A stretch of 5,940 nt of DNA from Pseudomonadota bacterium (GTDB lineage Bacteria > Pseudomonadota > Alphaproteobacteria > Parvibaculales > Parvibaculaceae): contig JAJXZC010000125.1 of assembly GCA_021780275.1 (NCBI GenBank), positions 1-5,940 of the forward strand, given 5' to 3'. A model generated the notes under the pieces. The model ran no database searches. It was not told the origin of the DNA and saw nothing but the letters and a program-made list of their open reading frames with translations. Below, piece after piece: positions 5,821-5,940 of the stretch (its first letter is position 1; each line of letters begins with the position of its first letter). Position numbers and translations under genes: made by a program.

Positions 5821-5940
5821 CTTGTCCTCGGTCCATATCCCACCGCCGCGCGCTTCTCGTCCTCGATCACGAAGTCCTCCTTCCCCACCCGCGCCCACAG
5901 CGCCCCGCGCTCTGTCGAAAGCACCTCGACCTGATCCGTG
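5817..5940 (-). CDS. Phage portal protein, C-terminal end only (GTA g3-like)
   Basis: The last 40 codons plus a TGA stop (5819-5817) can be read in from the right edge. The peptide contains VEVLSTERGALWARVGKEDF and then EDEKRAAVGYGPR before the stop. The combination 'E-R-x-A-L-W-x-R-V-x-x-x-D-F ... E-K-R-A-A-V-G-Y' is the characteristic C-terminus of HK97-type portal proteins. Twelve copies of the portal form the DNA channel at one capsid vertex. The stop overlaps the start of the g3.5-like gene by 4 bp (ATGA), so the two are translationally coupled. The identification rests on a short tail but fits the gene order exactly. The rest of the gene lies beyond base 5940. Confidence 0.85.
   Translation of the reverse strand, partial: TDQVEVLSTERGALWARVGKEDFVIEDEKRAAVGYGPRTR

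Noticed and set aside
5821..5898. An extended start for the g3.5-like gene at base 5898.
   Set aside because: The extension overlaps the portal C-terminus in another frame, is Gly/Arg-rich, and ATG 5820 has a good ribosome site and an ATGA overlap with the portal stop.
1..5940. tRNA, rRNA, CRISPR repeats, IS elements or attachment sites.
   Set aside because: No cloverleaf-like sequence, regularly spaced repeats, transposase or integrase motifs, or long direct repeats were seen in the window.

Overview
The window is a high-GC, HK97-type phage structural operon on the minus strand. In transcription order (right to left) it encodes the portal C-terminus, a small membrane/coiled-coil protein, prohead protease, major capsid protein, an unassigned 143-aa protein, head-tail adaptor, head-closure protein, tail-completion protein, major tail-tube protein and the start of a tail assembly chaperone. 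Order, protein sizes and sequence features match the alphaproteobacterial gene transfer agent (GTA) cluster typified by RcGTA of Rhodobacter capsulatus (g3, g3.5, g4, g5, g6, g7, g8, g9, g10). The organism is most likely an alphaproteobacterium, perhaps Hyphomicrobiales/Rhizobiales-like. This rests on my recognition of the protein families, not on a search. A GTA-like prophage cannot be excluded, because terminase, tape measure, baseplate and any lysogeny genes lie outside the window.

Layout. 1-174: g10-like chaperone (5' part only). 185-598: g9-like tail tube. 603-1016: g8-like tail terminator. 1013-1339: g7-like stopper. 1336-1908: g6-like adaptor. 1909-1988: short intergenic gap with stem-loops. 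1989-2420: extra protein of unknown role. 2431-3732: capsid. 3747-4403: protease. 4420-4443: hairpin with a U-tract on the minus strand. 4513-5559: foreign-looking gene on the PLUS strand. 5560-5820: g3.5-like gene. 5817-5940: portal C-terminus. Apart from the plus-strand gene, everything is tightly packed, with 4-bp start/stop overlaps (ATGA or GTGA) or gaps of about 4-14 bp, plus one 80-bp gap.

How the genes work together. The portal forms the DNA entry ring. The capsid protein carries an N-terminal coiled-coil scaffold that the protease is expected to remove. g6- and g7-like proteins join the head to the tail, the g8-like protein caps the tail, the g9-like protein builds the tube and the g10-like protein helps assembly around the tape measure.

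The anomaly is the plus-strand gene at 4513-5559. It is markedly AT-richer than its surroundings (126 of 300 bases GC in five sampled lines, against 38/60 and 44/60 in two flanking lines). It is oriented against the operon and separates g3.5 from the protease. Its stop codon abuts the stop codon of g3.5 with no base between, and a minus-strand terminator-like hairpin sits on its other side, immediately before the protease. It encodes a 348-aa protein with a helical N-terminal domain, two membrane segments and a soluble C-terminal tail. This looks like a transferred accessory ('moron') gene inside a virion/GTA operon. A defence or exclusion role is possible but is inference only.
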